Assembly: GCA_904501875.1 (NCBI GenBank)
Contig: CAJGCQ010000078.1
Span: 1-5,284, forward strand
DNA length: 5,284 nucleotides
Reading direction: 5' to 3'
Source: Clostridiaceae bacterium
Lineage (GTDB): Bacteria; Bacillota; Clostridia; Oscillospirales; Acutalibacteraceae
Shown piece by piece: positions 1 through 5,284 of the stretch; position 1 is the first letter of the stretch; each line of letters starts with the position of its first letter. The translations under genes and the position numbers were made by a program. The notes under the pieces are model-generated. The model saw only the letters and a program-made list of their open reading frames with translations. It made no database searches and was not told the DNA's origin.

Positions 1-1
1 A

Positions 2-2353
2 TGGTGCTGCGGCAGTTACCTTGAGGATCAGGACGCTTTCCGTTATAACGGTATTTTCAGGGATATTTACATTCTTTCCCGTCCCCACGGCCATATTTTC
101 GATTTGGATTTAAAAGCAGAGGGTAACAGCATAATCTGCACAGCGGATAAGAATTTTTCCGCCGAGCTTTATGACGGAGATATGCTTTTAGCTACGGGAG
201 TATCCGAGGACGGCAGGCTTTGCTTTACTGTGGATACTCCAAAGCTCTGGACGGCGGAAACACCTAATCTTTATACAGTTAAGCTCTCCGCTGCGAGGGA
301 GACTATAACCCGAAAGATAGGCTTTCGCACTATTGAAATTTCCTCGGATTACGAGCTTCTCATAAACGGCACGCCCGTGAAGCTAAAGGGCGTAAATCAC
401 CACGATACCCACCCCAAAAAGGGTTGGACAATGTCGGAGGAGGACTATGTCCGTGATTTAAAGCTTATGAAGGAGCTTAACATTAATACAATAAGAACCT
501 CTCATTATCCGCCCGCTCCTAAATTCCTTGACTACTGCGATGAAATGGGTTTTTATGTCATACTTGAAACCGATATTGAAACCCACGGATTTTTAAGGCG
601 TTTTGCTAATGTAGGCTACTGCTTTGATGTTGACTCGCCCGACTGGCCCTGCGTAACCCCCGAGTGGAAAGCAGAGTTTTTAAGCCGTATGGAGCGTGCC
701 TATGAGCGGGATAAAATCCATTCTTCAATTATTATGTGGTCAACGGGAAATGAGAGCGGTTACGGCGAAAATCAGCACGATATGATAGAGTGGGTAAAGG
801 CTCGCGATAAGGTTCGCCTTGCCCATTGCGAGGACGCATCCAGAAAGGGCACACCCGACAATACCGATGTTTTCTCTATGATGTACCCCTCGGTGGATAG
901 GATAAAAGACTGGGCGGAGGACAATAAAATCAAACAGCCCGTCTTTATGTGCGAGTATGCCCACGCTATGGGCAACGGCCCCGGCGGAATTTGGGATTAC
1001 TGGGATGCGATATACGGCAACAAAAAGCTTATAGGCGGCTGTATTTGGGAATGGGCGGACCATGTGGCTCTTGACGGCGGCGTTCAGAAGTACGGCGGCG
1101 ACTTTGAGGGCGAGCTTACCCACGACGGCAATTTCTGCTGTGACGGTATGGTGTTTGCCGACCGCTCCTTTAAGGCGGGCACCTACGAAATTAAAAATAC
1201 CTATGCTCCCTTCCGTATAAGGTGGGAGGAGGGTTCGCTTAAGCTTAAAAACTGCTTTGATTTTACCTCCTTTGACGGATATTCCTTTGAGTATGAGATT
1301 ACAGCGGACGGAGAAAGCCTTGAGAAAAAAATTGCCCGTCTCAACACAAAGCCGAGTGAGGAATTTACCCTTACACCGCTTGTCAAACTGCCCGAAAGCT
1401 GTAAGCTGGGTTGTTATATAACAGTAAAAATGTTTGATGCCGATAATTTTGAGATAGGGTGCCTTGAAGAAAAGCTCCCTGTTCCCGTTGTTATTGCAGA
1501 AGCCGAAAAACACCCCCTTAATCTTATCGACGGCGAATTTGAAGCCGTAGCCGAGGGGGAGAATTTCCGCTATGTCCTCTCTAAACAGACAGGTATGCTA
1601 CTAAGCATAGTTAAAAATGGCGCCGAACAGCTTACCGCCCCCGCAAAGCTTTCTTATTTCCGAGCCACTACCGATAACGACAGAGGAGTAAGGGCATTGT
1701 GGGACAGAACGAATATTTGGCAGGGAGAGAATTTCGACTGCACCTTTACTAAGATTTATTCTTGTGAAATAACGGAAAACAGGGCGGTCTTTACCGCTTC
1801 GTCCGCCGGTGTTTCCCGCAAGCCGTTCTTTAGCTTTACGCTTTCCTACGAATTCTTCGCCGACGGCTCTGTCGATGTAGCTATTGACGGAAAAATAAGG
1901 GAAAATGTTGTTTGGTTGCCGAGACTGGGCTTTGAGTTTAAGCTTCCCTACGAAAGGGACAGCTTTACCTACTTCGGTAACGGTCCCCTTGAAAGCTACC
2001 GGGATATGACTCACCACGGAGTTGTCGCCTTTCACGAAAGCAACGCCGATAAGGAGTATGTAAATTATGTCCGTCCCCAGGAGCACGGCAACCATACCGA
2101 CTGTAAACAGCTTTGCATTGATAATTCTCTTAAATTTATGGCAGAGAATATGGAAATAAGCGTACTTCACCACAGCATAGAAGCGCTTGCCGCCGCCGAG
2201 CATACCGACGAGCTTGAAAAATCGGACGGAACGCATATCAGGGTGGACTATAAGGTCTCGGGCATAGGCTCTAATTCCTGCGGCCCCGCCCTTGACGAAA
2301 AATACCGCCTTAGCGAAAAGGATATTTCCTTCAAGTTTACATTAACAGTTTAA
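2..2353 (+). CDS. lacZ: Beta-galactosidase, GH2 LacZ type (5' end outside window)
   Basis: The enzyme hydrolyses terminal beta-galactosides such as lactose and is probably cytoplasmic, since no export signal can be seen; the N-terminus is missing. The frame is open from base 2, and the visible protein is 783 residues against about 1,020 for E. coli LacZ, so roughly 200 residues lie outside. Visible residues 1-35 are the end of the jelly-roll domain (GSYLEDQD, GIFRD). An Ig-like domain follows, then the TIM barrel (about 119-410), and from about 510 the C-terminal beta-galactosidase small domain. Catalytic residues are present: acid/base Glu in GNESGYG (residue 251, bases 752-754) and nucleophile Glu in CEYAHAMGN (residue 318, bases 953-955). 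His equivalents of E. coli H357 and H391 lie at residues 134 and 168, and the Mg ligands E and H of ETHG at 193 and 195. Oddities: the usual Asp of W-x-D-GSYLEDQD (E. coli D201) is Cys, N604 is Asp (FCCDG), and Trp999 is Cys (GSNSCGP). The TTG at 104 is an internal codon, not a start. Family assignment is near certain; the natural substrate is inferred. Confidence 0.96.
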   Translation, partial: WCCGSYLEDQDAFRYNGIFRDIYILSRPHGHIFDLDLKAEGNSIICTADKNFSAELYDGDMLLATGVSEDGRLCFTVDTPKLWTAETPNLYTVKLSAARETITRKIGFRTIEISSDYELLINGTPVKLKGVNHHDTHPKKGWTMSEEDYVRDLKLMKELNINTIRTSHYPPAPKFLDYCDEMGFYVILETDIETHGFLRRFANVGYCFDVDSPDWPCVTPEWKAEFLSRMERAYERDKIHSSIIMWSTGNESGYGENQHDMIEWVKARDKVRLAHCEDASRKGTPDNTDVFSMMYPSVDRIKDWAEDNKIKQPVFMCEYAHAMGNGPGGIWDYWDAIYGNKKLIGGCIWEWADHVALDGGVQKYGGDFEGELTHDGNFCCDGMVFADRSFKAGTYEIKNTYAPFRIRWEEGSLKLKNCFDFTSFDGYSFEYEITADGESLEKKIARLNTKPSEEFTLTPLVKLPESCKLGCYITVKMFDADNFEIGCLEEKLPVPVVIAEAEKHPLNLIDGEFEAVAEGENFRYVLSKQTGMLLSIVKNGAEQLTAPAKLSYFRATTDNDRGVRALWDRTNIWQGENFDCTFTKIYSCEITENRAVFTASSAGVSRKPFFSFTLSYEFFADGSVDVAIDGKIRENVVWLPRLGFEFKLPYERDSFTYFGNGPLESYRDMTHHGVVAFHESNADKEYVNYVRPQEHGNHTDCKQLCIDNSLKFMAENMEISVLHHSIEALAAAEHTDELEKSDGTHIRVDYKVSGIGSNSCGPALDEKYRLSEKDISFKFTLTV

Positions 2354-2360
2354 TATACAA

Positions 2361-2400
2361 TAAGCAAACCGCCCCGATTTTTTTCGGGGCGGTTTGCTTA
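2361..2400. terminator. Bidirectional intrinsic terminator between lacZ and noc
   Basis: This is a perfect inverted repeat with 17-bp arms (2361-2377 and 2384-2400) and a 6-base T loop. The core is GCCCCGA/TCGGGGC and the outer arms are A/T-rich (TAAGCAAACC/GGTTTGCTTA). It begins 7 bp after the lacZ stop and lies 73 bp beyond the noc stop on the other strand. Because it is symmetrical, both transcripts end the stem with a T-rich TTTGCTTA. No long separate T run follows on the plus strand, so termination strength is uncertain, but position and stem quality fit a shared terminator for convergent genes. Confidence 0.85.
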
Positions 2401-2421
2401 AGGCTGACTCTCGTCAGCCTT
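2400..2421. repeat. Second hairpin, 9-bp perfect stem with TCTC/GAGA tetraloop
   Basis: AAGGCTGAC (2400-2408) and GTCAGCCTT (2413-2421) are exact reverse complements around a 4-base loop. The loop reads TCTC on plus and GAGA on minus, and GAGA is a GNRA-type stable tetraloop in the noc-sense RNA. It abuts the large terminator hairpin, sharing base 2400. No T run follows on either strand, so it is not a terminator on its own. It may stabilise the noc mRNA 3' end or be a small dispersed repeat. Part of it recurs as an inverted copy in the noc leader at 3321-3331. Confidence 0.7.
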
Positions 2422-2473
2422 CGTGGATATTTTAAAAACCGTCAGAATATTTACACAGGGGAGGTATAAGCAT

Positions 2474-3307
2474 CTAACAGATTTTTAACTGTTTAAAGCG
2501 GTCGGAATCGGAATTCTTTTGTATTCTGACCTTAAATTCTATATACTTATCGGTTTCGTATTTGCGGGATTTTGCATCGATACCGGAGTTTTGAAGGGTA
2601 GAAAGCAGCTTTGAAAGGCTGTTTGAAAAAAGGCGAACATCACCTATGGCAGATTTCCGCACAGGCTCGTCGGGAGCGGTAGGCACAGGCTTTTCCTCAG
2701 GGTTTAAAAGGGAAGATATACATTCCTCGGTTTGGCTTACGGTAAGGCCCTCGGCTATTATGCGGTCGAGCACTTCCTCCCGTTCCTCCTCGGGAAGCCT
2801 TAAAAGGGCCCGTGCATGCCTCTCGGTAAGGCGGGCGGAGCTTATCCGTTCCTTAATACTGTCGCTGAGCTTTAGAAGCCTTAGCTTATTTGAAAGGCCT
2901 GACTGGGAAAGGCCAAGCCTTGCCGCCGCCTCGGACTGGGATATTCCGTATTCGGTTATCAGGCGGTTTATACCATCTGCCTCCTCGAAAACCGTAAGAT
3001 TACTGCGTTGTAGATTTTCGAGTAAAGAATAAAGTGCGGCGGTTTCGTCATCGGTTTTATGTATAACGCAGGGCACACGGCGAAGCCCTGCCATGACAGC
3101 CGCCTTAAGCCGCCGTTCTCCAGCTATGAGTCGGTAGCCGTTCTCGGTTTTGCGTACAATAAGGGGCTGGATTATTCCGCTTGCCTTAATACTGTCGCTA
3201 AGACGTTTAAGCTCGTACTCGTCAAAGCTTTTCCTCGGCTGGTCGGGTGAGGCCGTTATTTCGGAGGGCTTTAGCATAATAAGTCTTTTATCCGAAAAGG
3301 TATACAT
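2474..3307 (-). CDS. noc: Noc-type ParB-family CTPase / nucleoid occlusion protein
   Basis: This is a ParB/Noc-family DNA-binding CTP switch protein of 277 residues (B. subtilis Noc is about 283). Known Noc binds NBS sites, spreads as a clamp on DNA and keeps division septa off the nucleoid. Visible in order: QPRK (23-26), GIIQP (44-48), the CTP-binding motifs GERR (63-66) and ENLQR (97-101), a helix-turn-helix (about 122-147), and a C-terminal dimerisation domain (about 220-262, DVRLF...YIEFKVRIQ). Four residues that separate Noc from ParB are all Noc-like: Gln135, Lys141, Lys146 and Arg163 (ERHARAL). The gene directly follows rsmG, as noc does in Bacillus. ATG at 3307 is chosen because AAGGAGG sits 6 nt upstream; a GTG at 3397 would add 30 basic residues. 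From 3307 the protein lacks the amphipathic membrane-targeting N-terminus of Bacillus Noc. It could instead act as the segregation ParB. Family is certain; the Noc-versus-ParB role is inferred. Confidence 0.9.
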   Translation of the reverse strand: MYTFSDKRLIMLKPSEITASPDQPRKSFDEYELKRLSDSIKASGIIQPLIVRKTENGYRLIAGERRLKAAVMAGLRRVPCVIHKTDDETAALYSLLENLQRSNLTVFEEADGINRLITEYGISQSEAAARLGLSQSGLSNKLRLLKLSDSIKERISSARLTERHARALLRLPEEEREEVLDRIIAEGLTVSQTEECISSLLNPEEKPVPTAPDEPVRKSAIGDVRLFSNSLSKLLSTLQNSGIDAKSRKYETDKYIEFKVRIQKNSDSDRFKQLKIC

Positions 3308-3313
3308 AATATT

Positions 3314-3320
3314 CCTCCTT
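3314..3320 (-). promoter_or_regulatory. Ribosome binding site of noc
   Basis: On the minus strand AAGGAGG, a full anti-16S match, lies 6 nt upstream of the ATG at 3307. It decides the start against the upstream in-frame GTG at 3397, which has only a weak TAGG next to it. The site directly follows the 11-base repeat copy at 3321-3331, so pairing of that copy could affect access to it. Confidence 0.85.
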
Positions 3321-3331
3321 AAGGCTGACGA
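3321..3331. repeat. Inverted copy of the 3' hairpin arm, upstream of noc RBS
   Basis: AAGGCTGACGA here is the exact reverse complement of TCGTCAGCCTT at 2411-2421, so an 11-bp inverted repeat brackets noc. On the plus strand, CTTAAGGCTGAC (3318-3329) is also a 12-base direct repeat of 2397-2408. In noc mRNA the leader copy could pair with the 3' UTR copy. The match is directly visible; a function is not shown. Confidence 0.6.
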
Positions 3332-3409
3332 TAGTCGAACCCGATTTTGAAGGGCGGATTTTCGCCATTTTAGGCAGGTTCGGATTATTCTTGCCACCCT
3401 ACGCTTATC

Positions 3410-3437
3410 ATTTTACATAGTTTTAAGGTTTTGTAAA
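3410..3437 (-). promoter_or_regulatory. Putative sigma-A promoter for noc
   Basis: On the minus strand TTTACA (3432-3437, -35, five of six consensus bases) and TAAAAT (3410-3415, -10, five of six) are separated by 16 bp, in an A/T-rich stretch downstream of the rsmG terminator. It would start transcription near 3403 and give noc its own transcript. A perfect TATAAT also exists at 3465-3470, but no good -35 precedes it. Confidence 0.5.
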
Positions 3438-3473
3438 GAAAAACACATCGGGCAAAATCGCCCTATTATAACA

Positions 3474-3501
3474 AAAACAGCCGCATTAAAGCGGCTGTTT
3501 T
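3474..3501 (-). terminator. Intrinsic terminator of the trmB-rsmG operon
   Basis: The arms are perfect 11-bp reverse complements (3474-3484 and 3491-3501) around a 6-base loop. On the minus strand the GC-rich stem AAAACAGCCGC/GCGGCTGTTTT runs into TTTTTGTTAT, the classical stem plus T-tract. The rsmG stop codon TAA (3486-3488) lies inside the loop, so the last rsmG codons form the 5' arm. Confidence 0.88.
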
Positions 3502-4205
3502 GATATATCAGAAGGCTTTCTCGGATATTTTGTCGGCGTTTGCGATATTTTTTTTGTAATTATAAAGGCACGGCTTTCATTTCCTGTTAAGGTTTCGCAT
3601 ATAATAGTAGGCTTTTCTCCCCCCAAAAGCCTTGCGGCGTTGGCGGCTGCTATTGCCTCCTCATTGGCGGAGGCACCCTTCATGGCAACAAAGCTGCCCC
3701 CCTTTTTTACAAGGGGCAGGCAATATTCCGCTAAAGCGGGCAATGCGGCTACCGCCCTTGCACAGGCAATATCGTACTTTTCACGGTGAAGGGAACTTTT
3801 GCCTGCGTCTTCGGCACGCATATGCACCGTTTCTACCCCGTCAAGTCCCGACTTTTCTATTACATCATTTAAAAAAACAAGTCTTTTATTAAGGCTGTCA
3901 AGAAGGGTCACCTTAATATCGGGGCGCATAATTTTAAGCACCATACCGGGAAAGCCCGCACCCGTACCCACATCAATAAGACTATCGCCCTTATTGAGCT
4001 TTATATGCTTTAAAAAGAGGATGCAGTCGTAAAAGTGCTTGTAAAGTACCTCCTCGGGGTCGGTTATGGCAGTAAGATTCATTTTCTCGTTCCATAAAAG
4101 CAGTAAATTACCGTATAGATTAAGCCGTTCTATTCTCTCGCTATTAAGCACGGCACCGAATTCGGCGCATTTAGGGGCGATTTTATTAAAGTTAAAATCA
4201 ATCAT
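3486..4205 (-). CDS. rsmG: 16S rRNA (guanine(527)-N7)-methyltransferase RsmG (GidB)
   Basis: RsmG transfers a methyl group from S-adenosylmethionine to N7 of G527 in 16S rRNA, in the 530 loop of the small ribosomal subunit; in other bacteria its loss gives low-level streptomycin resistance. The protein is 239 residues, the usual family length. Visible motifs: MNLTAI (42-47), the SAM-binding loop DVGTGAGFPG (78-87), the acidic strand end LLDS (101-104), CARAVA (148-153), MKG (175-177), and the family's C-terminal signature KYPRK...PL (226-239). The start at 4205 has GGGAGGAG 6 nt upstream (4212-4219). It overlaps the trmB 3' end by 8 bp (GAATGATTGA contains both the ATG and the trmB TGA), so the two are probably translationally coupled. 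The stop codon lies in the loop of the operon terminator. No key motif is missing, so it should be active. Confidence 0.97.
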   Translation of the reverse strand: MIDFNFNKIAPKCAEFGAVLNSERIERLNLYGNLLLLWNEKMNLTAITDPEEVLYKHFYDCILFLKHIKLNKGDSLIDVGTGAGFPGMVLKIMRPDIKVTLLDSLNKRLVFLNDVIEKSGLDGVETVHMRAEDAGKSSLHREKYDIACARAVAALPALAEYCLPLVKKGGSFVAMKGASANEEAIAAANAARLLGGEKPTIICETLTGNESRAFIITKKISQTPTKYPRKPSDISKQPL

Positions 4206-4887
4206 TCGCTTCTCCTCCCGCTATATAGGCTTCGAGGCGGTAAATAGGTAGCCCAAGAGATGCAAACTTATGCTCATATTCGGTTTCAATATTACTTTCA
4301 AAGCCGCTGTTATGCAGGTCAAGGGATACATTTTTAAGGGCAAAGCCGCTACCCGTCATCGACTCTATCGAAAATTCAAAAAGCCGCATATTATCGGTTT
4401 TTTGGTGAATTTCCGCACCGCTACCCATCAACTCTTTGTAAATTTCAAGAAAACGGGGGTGGGTAAGACGGTGCGAGGCATACTTATTCTTCGGGAAAGG
4501 ACAGCTAAAATTAAGAAAAATGCGATTGATGCTATGGGGTTTAATGTATTTGGGCAAATACTCCGCACTGCATTTTATAAACCGCACATTTTTAATTCCC
4601 GCTTCCTTTATTTTCTCGCAGGCGGAAACTATAACATTAGCGTCCTTTTCTACCGCAATAAAATTGATATCGGGATTACGGTGTGCAAATTCTACGGCAA
4701 AACCGCCCTTGCCGCAGCCTATTTCAAGCATATAGGGGGAGGAGCGGTCAAACCATTTATCAAAATCTATAAATTCCTTTTCCTCAGGTGCGGTATTAAA
4801 GTTTCTATCCTCAAGGTTGCTGATAAAAAGTATATCCGAAACCGCTTCGAGCCTTTCGTCAAGGTATTTCTTTTTCCTCATTCGCAT
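4198..4887 (-). CDS. trmB: tRNA (guanine(46)-N7)-methyltransferase TrmB
   Basis: TrmB methylates N7 of G46 in the variable loop of tRNAs, using SAM, in the cytoplasm. The protein is 229 residues, typical for bacterial TrmB. Visible: the basic start MRMRKKKYLD, SAM motif LEIGCGKGGF (54-63), VEKD (79-82), the RLTHPRFL block, KTDN (the C-terminal substrate-binding signature), and TEYEHKF...GLPIYRLEA near the end. ATG 4887 is chosen because AAGGTG lies 6 nt upstream (4894-4899) and because the family starts with this basic stretch; 41 further upstream codons are open but overlap the preceding gene. Odd: the usual NFSDPWPK reads NFSCPFPK, so the strongly conserved Asp is Cys at residue 129 (codon 4501-4503), and the usual DA after the third strand reads SA (KCSAEY, 106-110). 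The fold is clear; activity is likely but not assured. It overlaps rsmG by 8 bp. Confidence 0.93.
   Translation of the reverse strand: MRMRKKKYLDERLEAVSDILFISNLEDRNFNTAPEEKEFIDFDKWFDRSSPYMLEIGCGKGGFAVEFAHRNPDINFIAVEKDANVIVSACEKIKEAGIKNVRFIKCSAEYLPKYIKPHSINRIFLNFSCPFPKNKYASHRLTHPRFLEIYKELMGSGAEIHQKTDNMRLFEFSIESMTGSGFALKNVSLDLHNSGFESNIETEYEHKFASLGLPIYRLEAYIAGGEAND
4212..4219 (-). promoter_or_regulatory. Ribosome binding site of rsmG inside trmB
   Basis: On the minus strand GGGAGGAG lies within the last trmB codons (Gly-Gly-Glu), 6 nt before the rsmG ATG at 4205. With the 8-bp overlap of stop and start, this is the layout of translational coupling. Confidence 0.8.
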
Positions 4888-4893
4888 AATTAT

Positions 4894-4899
4894 CACCTT
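4894..4899 (-). promoter_or_regulatory. Ribosome binding site of trmB
   Basis: On the minus strand AAGGTG lies 6 nt before ATG 4887 and shares bases with the TAA stop of the upstream membrane-protein gene. It supports 4887 over the longer upstream option at 5010 and over the second ATG at 4881 (12-nt spacing). Confidence 0.75.
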
Positions 4900-5284
4900 A
4901 TTCAGAGCAGAAGCCTTCGTCGGTTGTGTCGCTTGCCCTGTGCGAGCGCACAAACCTGATATTTTTAGCCGAAAAATGTGAAAAAATAAAGACGGATATA
5001 AATATTCCAAAGCTTAAAACTGAGAAATTATCCACATTAGAGGTGTGAAGATAACCATTATCGGTTATGAGGTTTATGATAATATGCGGTATGCTCTGTG
5101 TGAAACAAAGTACTGTAGATACAAGCCCCGAAGCCATAAGCTTGCGGAAATTGCGCTCGGTATCAATGCCGTTATAAAGCTTAGCGAAGCTTAAGAAAAA
5201 GAGCAACATAACGCAAAGAGCAGACAAAATCAAAATATTATCGCTTATAAGCGCAAGGGAGGAAACAGCAGTAAAGGAGCAAAT
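4898..5284 (-). CDS. Multi-pass membrane protein of unknown function (5' end outside window)
   Basis: I do not recognise a family. The frame is open to the window edge at 5284 and gives 128 residues before TAA, so the start is probably outside; TTG 5233 is only an internal possibility. Hydrophobic stretches that look like membrane spans lie at about residues 17-36 (ILILSALCVMLLFFLSF), 49-72 and 86-103 (SVLSFGIFISVFIF), and residues 1-12 may be the tail of another. Between the first two is a charged loop (GIDTERNFRK), and a short hydrophilic tail (about 104-128: basic, then acidic) ends the protein. It stops 10 bp before trmB, whose ribosome binding site overlaps the stop codon, so it is the upstream partner in the same operon. 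No catalytic or binding motif is visible. Sure of coding: fairly; of function: not at all. Confidence 0.7.
   Translation of the reverse strand: MCSFTAVSSLALISDNILILSALCVMLLFFLSFAKLYNGIDTERNFRKLMASGLVSTVLCFTQSIPHIIINLITDNGYLHTSNVDNFSVLSFGIFISVFIFSHFSAKNIRFVRSHRASDTTDEGFCSE

Larger units (their letters stand above)
3308..3403 (-). promoter_or_regulatory. Leader (5' UTR) of noc with possible secondary structure
   Basis: About 95 nt lie between the putative transcription start (near 3403) and the noc ATG. The stretch can fold weakly: CGAACC (3336-3341) pairs with GGTTCG (3377-3382), enclosing a small GGCG/CGCC hairpin (3353-3356 with 3363-3366). Next to the ribosome binding site is an 11-base segment complementary to the noc 3' UTR hairpin. 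It matches no riboswitch or protein-dependent leader that I recognise. The frame is open from GTG 3397 into noc, so part of it could be coding if that start is used. Confidence 0.35.

Noticed and set aside
104..106. TTG as the lacZ start
   Set aside because: The same frame is open to base 2 and encodes conserved LacZ sequence (GSYLEDQD, GIFRD) upstream of 104, so the gene begins outside the window.
740..1513. Long minus-strand open frame opposite lacZ
   Set aside because: It is the mirror of a strongly supported LacZ frame with intact catalytic motifs. Its translation shows no family features and it has no convincing ribosome binding site.
2458..2464. GGGGAGG on the plus strand, resembling a ribosome binding site
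   Set aside because: No start codon follows at a suitable distance, and the region runs antisense into the 3' end of noc.
3336..3382. GGTTCGA-like sequence in the noc leader, reminiscent of a tRNA T-arm
   Set aside because: No acceptor stem, anticodon arm or CCA-type end can be built around it, so it is not a tRNA.
3450..3463. Small GGGC/GCCC hairpin after the rsmG terminator
   Set aside because: The stem is only 4 bp with a 6-base loop, too weak to call a second terminator.
3465..3470. Perfect TATAAT on the minus strand just after the rsmG terminator
   Set aside because: No acceptable -35 element lies 15-19 bp upstream, since that position falls in the terminator hairpin. The TTTACA/TAAAAT pair downstream is the better promoter candidate.
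4270..4959. Long plus-strand open frame opposite trmB
   Set aside because: It lies antisense to the well-supported TrmB frame, is rich in Lys/Phe/Ile as expected from antisense of A/T-rich codons, and shows no recognisable domain.
1..5284. CRISPR array, insertion sequence, attachment site or defence system
   Set aside because: No regularly spaced repeats, transposase or integrase coding, terminal inverted repeats or defence-gene motifs are visible anywhere in the window.

Overview
The window carries four or five ordinary chromosomal genes of a low-to-mid GC Gram-positive anaerobe, most likely a member of the Clostridia (Oscillospirales/Ruminococcus-like gut bacteria). This placement is an inference. 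It rests on strong AGGAGG-type ribosome binding sites, a clostridial-style GH2 beta-galactosidase, and a Noc-type ParB protein next to rsmG, which is a Firmicutes arrangement. I see no plasmid, phage, transposon or CRISPR signature.

Left part (plus strand): bases 2-2353 are the 3' four-fifths of a lacZ-type beta-galactosidase whose start lies outside the window. Its frame is open from base 2, well upstream of the first possible start codon at 104. It converges on the minus-strand noc gene. The 120-bp gap between them holds a perfect 17-bp-stem hairpin that can act as a terminator for both genes, followed by a second 9-bp-stem hairpin.

Right part (minus strand, read from 5284 towards 2474): a truncated multi-pass membrane protein of unknown function ends 10 bp before trmB (tRNA m7G46 methyltransferase). 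trmB overlaps rsmG (16S rRNA m7G527 methyltransferase) by 8 bp, and a strong intrinsic terminator contains the rsmG stop codon in its loop. After a putative promoter and a roughly 95-nt leader comes noc, a ParB-family CTPase that carries all four residues defining Noc rather than parS DNA specificity. The first three genes look like one operon, and noc probably has its own promoter. Two N7-guanine RNA methyltransferases are therefore coupled in translation, beside a nucleoid-occlusion/segregation protein. In the textbook Bacillus order rsmG follows mnmE-mnmG; here trmB takes that place.

I do not see an undescribed system. The points worth a second look are residue-level and regulatory: Asp-to-Cys changes at usually conserved positions in LacZ and TrmB, a Noc that lacks the usual membrane-targeting N-terminus unless an upstream GTG is used, and an 11-bp inverted repeat that would let the noc 3' UTR pair with the sequence directly upstream of the noc ribosome binding site.
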